DNA of 64,000 bases, taken from Williamsia sp. (GTDB taxonomy: Bacteria > Bacteroidota > Bacteroidia > Chitinophagales > Chitinophagaceae). Within the stretch, counting starts at the first letter, position 1, and the number at the start of each line of letters is the position of its first letter. The stretch spans positions 62,001 through 126,000 of the forward strand of contig JADCRZ010000009.1 of assembly GCA_015069695.1 (NCBI GenBank), read 5' to 3'. The notes below the pieces were generated by a model. It saw nothing but the letters and a program-made list of their open reading frames with translations. It was not told the origin of the DNA and made no database searches. Positions 60,953-64,000 of the stretch are shown here, piece by piece. The position numbers were made by a program, and so were the translations under genes.

Positions 60953-63799
60953 ATGAAAAGAAGAACTTTTTTAAAAAAGGGTGCAGTTGTTACGGCCGGT
61001 ACTGCGCTGATCCCTGCCTGGCAGTTATTGGCACGCAATACAACCGTGCCGCCGGAAGGGGCAGCTACTACCGACAACCTGTACAAACTTTTTAAAGACC
61101 CCTCTGCCGGCTACCGGCCCTTTGTACGCTGGTGGTGGAATGGTGATAAAGTAAAGAAAGAAGAACTGTCCAGGGAACTCTGGCTGCTCAAAGAAGCCGG
61201 CATCGGCGGCGTAGAGATCAACCCGATCAAATTCCCCGGCAGAACGGATGATATGGATATTCCCTCACTGCCATGGTTAAGCGATGAATGGATGGATGCC
61301 CTGCAACATACTTTTTCGGAAGCCAAATCACTGGGACTGACCTGCGACCTGATCGTAGGATCGGGCTGGCCTTTTGGCGCGGAGTACCTGGAGGGAGAAG
61401 AGCGCGCCCAGATCGTGCTGATCGGCACCAGAAGACTGGAAGGAAAGATAGATTTTGAAGCTTCCTTGTTCGACCTGATGAAAGAAGCTGACCCGGCAGT
61501 TACCAGTCCGTATGCCCGCAGAAAAATGGAAGTGCTGAGCGTACAGCTGGTACCCGATCCGTTTAACCGGATGGACCAGATCCGTGACCTCACGCCCCAG
61601 ATCAAAACCGGTTATATCTCTACCACCATACCCCGGGGCAACTGGATCCTGTATGCCCTGGTGAAAATAGAAGGCTTTCTGGAAGTGATCAACGGCGCAC
61701 CCGGCGCCAACGGGCCGGTACTCAACCACTACGACAAGGCTGCGGTTTCGAAATACCTGAACCACATGTCTGATGCCATCCGGAAAAAGACAGGTCCCCT
61801 GTCAACCCATATCCGGGCACTTTTTACAGACAGCATGGAGCTGGAAGGCGCCAACTGGACCGGCGACATGGCAGCCGAGTTCAAGAAAAGAAGGGGTTAT
61901 GACCTGCTGCCTTACCTTGCTTTTACGCAGTTCAAGGTAGGCTCGATGGGAAATGTGTTCAACTACAGTTATGGCGCAGACATGGGCCCGGAAATGAAGA
62001 ATATGATCCAGCGGGTGCGGTACGATTTTGACCTTACCAAGGCCGAGCTGGTGAAGGAACGGTTTATCGACACGTTTGTACAATGGTGCCGGAGCAACGG
62101 GGTCAAATCAAGGGCCCAGGCTTATGGCCGGGGTTATTTTCCGCTGGAAGGAAGTTTTGAGATGGACATCCCGGAATGTGAAACCTGGATCAAAGCCGGT
62201 ATCGGCAAGGAAATGGGCGAAGCAGATCCGCGGGTGGGAAGGGGATATACGATGGTAAACAAATATGTTTCCTCGGCCGCGCACCTGAAAGGCCGCCGGC
62301 TGATCAGTTGCGAGGAGCTGACCAACACGGATGTGGTGTTCAACGAAACGCTGGAGCTGATGAAGATCACCGGTGACCTGAGCACCATATCCGGGGTTAC
62401 CCATCCGGTATTTCATGGCTTTAACTATTCCCCGCCCGATGCACCTTTTCCCGGCTGGATACGCTACGGCTGCTATCTCAACGAAAAGAACAATCTCTGG
62501 CCTTATTTCCGGCATTTTACCGATTACAAAGCCCGCATCTCGGCCCTGCTGCAGCAGGGCGATCAGTTTGCAGACATGGCCGTGCTGACGCCGCTCGCTG
62601 ATATGTGGAGCCAGTATGGCGCGCAGAACGAACCCTTTCCTTCTTTCTTTTATCCCAATCACCTGTCGCTGATCTGGGAAGTGATCCACCAGAACGGCCA
62701 TGCCTGCGACTATATAGCTGAACCGGTGATTGTGGATGCGGAGATAAAAGAAGGCAAGCTGTGCTACGGCCCCCGGACTTACCATACCCTCTTTCTGATC
62801 CAGGTAGAAAGCATGGAACCGGCTACCGCCCGCAAGCTCCAGGCTTTTGTAGAAAATGGGGGAAGGGTATTCTGCCTGGACACGCTGCCTTCCAAATCGC
62901 TGGGCTGGAAAGACTATAAACAACGCGACGGGGAAGTGCAGGCTGCAGTAGAAAAGATGATGCAACAGCCCGGCCGCCTGGTCCTGCTCAAAAAGCCGGA
63001 GAAAGAATTTATCAAATGGTATAAAGACATCCAGGCCAAATACAACATCACCCCCTATGTCCAGATCAGCCAGCCTGATCCGTTTGTAACGCAGGTGCGT
63101 TACCAGATGAAAGACGCAGAGGTGCTTCTTTTTATCAATTCAAGTCTTGATAACGCCCATCCCATTGAGATCGTACCGGCTGAATCGATTGTAGCAGGCC
63201 GGCAGGCCTGGATATGGAACGCCGAAAACGGCGAGCGGTATAAGCTGGAAGATCCGCGCCGCATCAGCCTGGACCTGGGGCCGGCCGATGCTGTGATCCT
63301 GGTATTCGACAACAACAAAAAGGGACAGCCCTGGAAACCCAAGCCGGTAGCAGCCGGCGAGCTTGCCATCGAAGACTGGGCCGTCGAGTTTTGTCACCTG
63401 GACGGCTCCGTGAAGAAGACCAATATGAAGGTGCCCAAAGACCTGAAAGACATCCCTGAATGGGTTTCGTTCACCGGAACCGTTACTTACCGCAGCCAAT
63501 TCCAGGTGGCCGATAAAACCAAAATAGGATTTCTTCACCTGGAAAAAGTATATGGCATCTCCATGCTGTCTGTGAACGGCAAGCCGCTGGGCCTGCAGTG
63601 GTATGGCCGGCACATTTATCCGCTTGGCGGCGCGGTGCAGAACGGTCTCAATACGGTAGAGATCAAAGTGGTGACTACGATGGGCAATTACATGAAGACC
63701 TTGAAAGACAATGGCATCGCACAGTACTGGACAAACGAAAAGCGCAAAGACCAGCCGATCCAGTCGATGGGGCTGGCAGGTGCGGTAACCATTTCCTAA
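60953..63799 (+). CDS. GH106-like glycosyl hydrolase (alpha-L-rhamnosidase group)
   Basis: A 948-residue exported enzyme. The ATG at 60953 begins KRRTFLKKGAVVTAGTAL, a twin-arginine-like signal; frame continues upstream into the previous gene but that is not used. The block YRPFVRWWWNGDKVKKEELSRELWLLKEAGIGGVEINPI and the SGWPFGAEYL, LFTDSMELEGANWTGDMAAEFKKRRGYDLLPYL segments fit the large GH106 and related rhamnosidase-like proteins. The C-terminal portion (VSFTGTVTYRSQFQVADKTKIGFLHLEKVYGISMLSVNGKPLGL) is a jelly-roll sugar-binding domain as in GH2/GH106. It lies 14 bp after the isomerase gene. A rhamnogalacturonan or rhamnose-containing substrate is likely but not certain. Confidence 0.82.
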   Translation: MKRRTFLKKGAVVTAGTALIPAWQLLARNTTVPPEGAATTDNLYKLFKDPSAGYRPFVRWWWNGDKVKKEELSRELWLLKEAGIGGVEINPIKFPGRTDDMDIPSLPWLSDEWMDALQHTFSEAKSLGLTCDLIVGSGWPFGAEYLEGEERAQIVLIGTRRLEGKIDFEASLFDLMKEADPAVTSPYARRKMEVLSVQLVPDPFNRMDQIRDLTPQIKTGYISTTIPRGNWILYALVKIEGFLEVINGAPGANGPVLNHYDKAAVSKYLNHMSDAIRKKTGPLSTHIRALFTDSMELEGANWTGDMAAEFKKRRGYDLLPYLAFTQFKVGSMGNVFNYSYGADMGPEMKNMIQRVRYDFDLTKAELVKERFIDTFVQWCRSNGVKSRAQAYGRGYFPLEGSFEMDIPECETWIKAGIGKEMGEADPRVGRGYTMVNKYVSSAAHLKGRRLISCEELTNTDVVFNETLELMKITGDLSTISGVTHPVFHGFNYSPPDAPFPGWIRYGCYLNEKNNLWPYFRHFTDYKARISALLQQGDQFADMAVLTPLADMWSQYGAQNEPFPSFFYPNHLSLIWEVIHQNGHACDYIAEPVIVDAEIKEGKLCYGPRTYHTLFLIQVESMEPATARKLQAFVENGGRVFCLDTLPSKSLGWKDYKQRDGEVQAAVEKMMQQPGRLVLLKKPEKEFIKWYKDIQAKYNITPYVQISQPDPFVTQVRYQMKDAEVLLFINSSLDNAHPIEIVPAESIVAGRQAWIWNAENGERYKLEDPRRISLDLGPADAVILVFDNNKKGQPWKPKPVAAGELAIEDWAVEFCHLDGSVKKTNMKVPKDLKDIPEWVSFTGTVTYRSQFQVADKTKIGFLHLEKVYGISMLSVNGKPLGLQWYGRHIYPLGGAVQNGLNTVEIKVVTTMGNYMKTLKDNGIAQYWTNEKRKDQPIQSMGLAGAVTIS

Positions 63800-63817
63800 C
63801 TCCAAATCCATCCCTGC

Positions 63818-64000
63818 ATGAAGTGGGTACGGCTCCTGATCATCATCGTATTTATAACGGCTTCCCTGCCCGGGGCCGCGAAGGATTATCTTTCTTCTTA
63901 TTTTGGTATTCCATCAGATGGGCAGGCGCTGAGCACCCGCTCCATCCAGTTTGCGATCGATTATATCCACAGGGAAGGCGGGGGGCGGCTGGTCTTTCAT
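63818..64000 (+). CDS. GH28-like polygalacturonase / pectate-lyase-superfamily protein, N-terminal part
   Basis: Only the first 61 codons are inside the window. MKWVRLLIIIVFITASLPGAA is a signal peptide, and STRSIQFAIDYIHREGGGRLVFH matches the opening of GH28 and pectate lyase-superfamily parallel beta-helix enzymes (T-x-x-IQ-x-AID...GGG-x-V-x-x). It starts 18 bp after the GH106-like gene, so it is in the same operon. With a rhamnosidase-like neighbour it supports a pectic substrate. Family call rests on a short segment. Confidence 0.65.
   Translation, partial: MKWVRLLIIIVFITASLPGAAKDYLSSYFGIPSDGQALSTRSIQFAIDYIHREGGGRLVFH

Overview
The window looks like a chromosomal segment of a Bacteroidota bacterium, most likely Chitinophagaceae or a close relative (inference). 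The grounds are three SusC/SusD outer-membrane uptake pairs, promoters of the Bacteroidota TTTG-N17-23-TAnnTTTG type, A-rich leaders without strong Shine-Dalgarno sites, LytS/LytTR signalling, many secreted glycoside hydrolases and sulfatases, and DUF983, DUF1398, DUF2975, DUF2271 and DUF5009 proteins. Base composition is close to balanced throughout. No rRNA, tRNA, CRISPR array, phage or transposase gene was seen.

Layout. 1-2.6 kb: the end of a cytochrome P450 and a DUF5009-type membrane acyltransferase, closed by a perfect 22-bp-stem terminator. 2.8-9.3 kb (minus): SusC-SusD-cyanophycinase-like-cyanophycinase-like. 9.7-10.9 kb (minus): a carboxypeptidase-regulatory-domain protein. 11.4-22.3 kb (plus): SusC-SusD-two paralogous DoxX-like membrane proteins-lipoprotein cytochrome c-SoxC/SorA-type molybdenum sulfite dehydrogenase-YeiH-type exporter, followed by a GH2 enzyme. 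The two SusC genes carry closely related N-terminal domains. They are also preceded by near-identical promoters in which a CTAC-N7-GTAG palindrome overlaps the -33 box, and by long leaders with two hairpins at matching distances from the start codon. I propose that they form one sulfur-related regulon; this is the strongest candidate in the window for an undescribed system.

25-30.6 kb: a DUF2975/HTH pair, a class C-type serine hydrolase, DUF1398, an NAD(P)-binding epimerase-like protein and an MsbA-like ABC exporter. 31-36.4 kb: an extracytoplasmic flavin-transfer cluster made of ApbE, a PepSY-flavodoxin-reductase fusion, a DUF2271 protein carrying a flavinylation-like TGASVT motif, and a secreted ankyrin protein. 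36.9-39.9 kb: two overlapping LytS-type histidine kinases and one LytTR regulator.

40-54 kb is a loose carbohydrate and sulfate-ester degradation region: two FGly sulfatases, GH3, a CE1-like esterase, GH27, GH43 and two AraC regulators. Interspersed are a PLP sulfur-amino-acid enzyme with a 2Fe-2S ferredoxin and a Gdx/SugE-like transporter. 54.5 kb to the end is a polysaccharide utilisation operon: SusC-SusD-PhyH dioxygenase-TIM-barrel isomerase-GH106-like protein-GH28-like protein (cut by the window end). The last two suggest a rhamnose- and galacturonate-containing (pectic) substrate, with the divergent AraC gene as the likely regulator.
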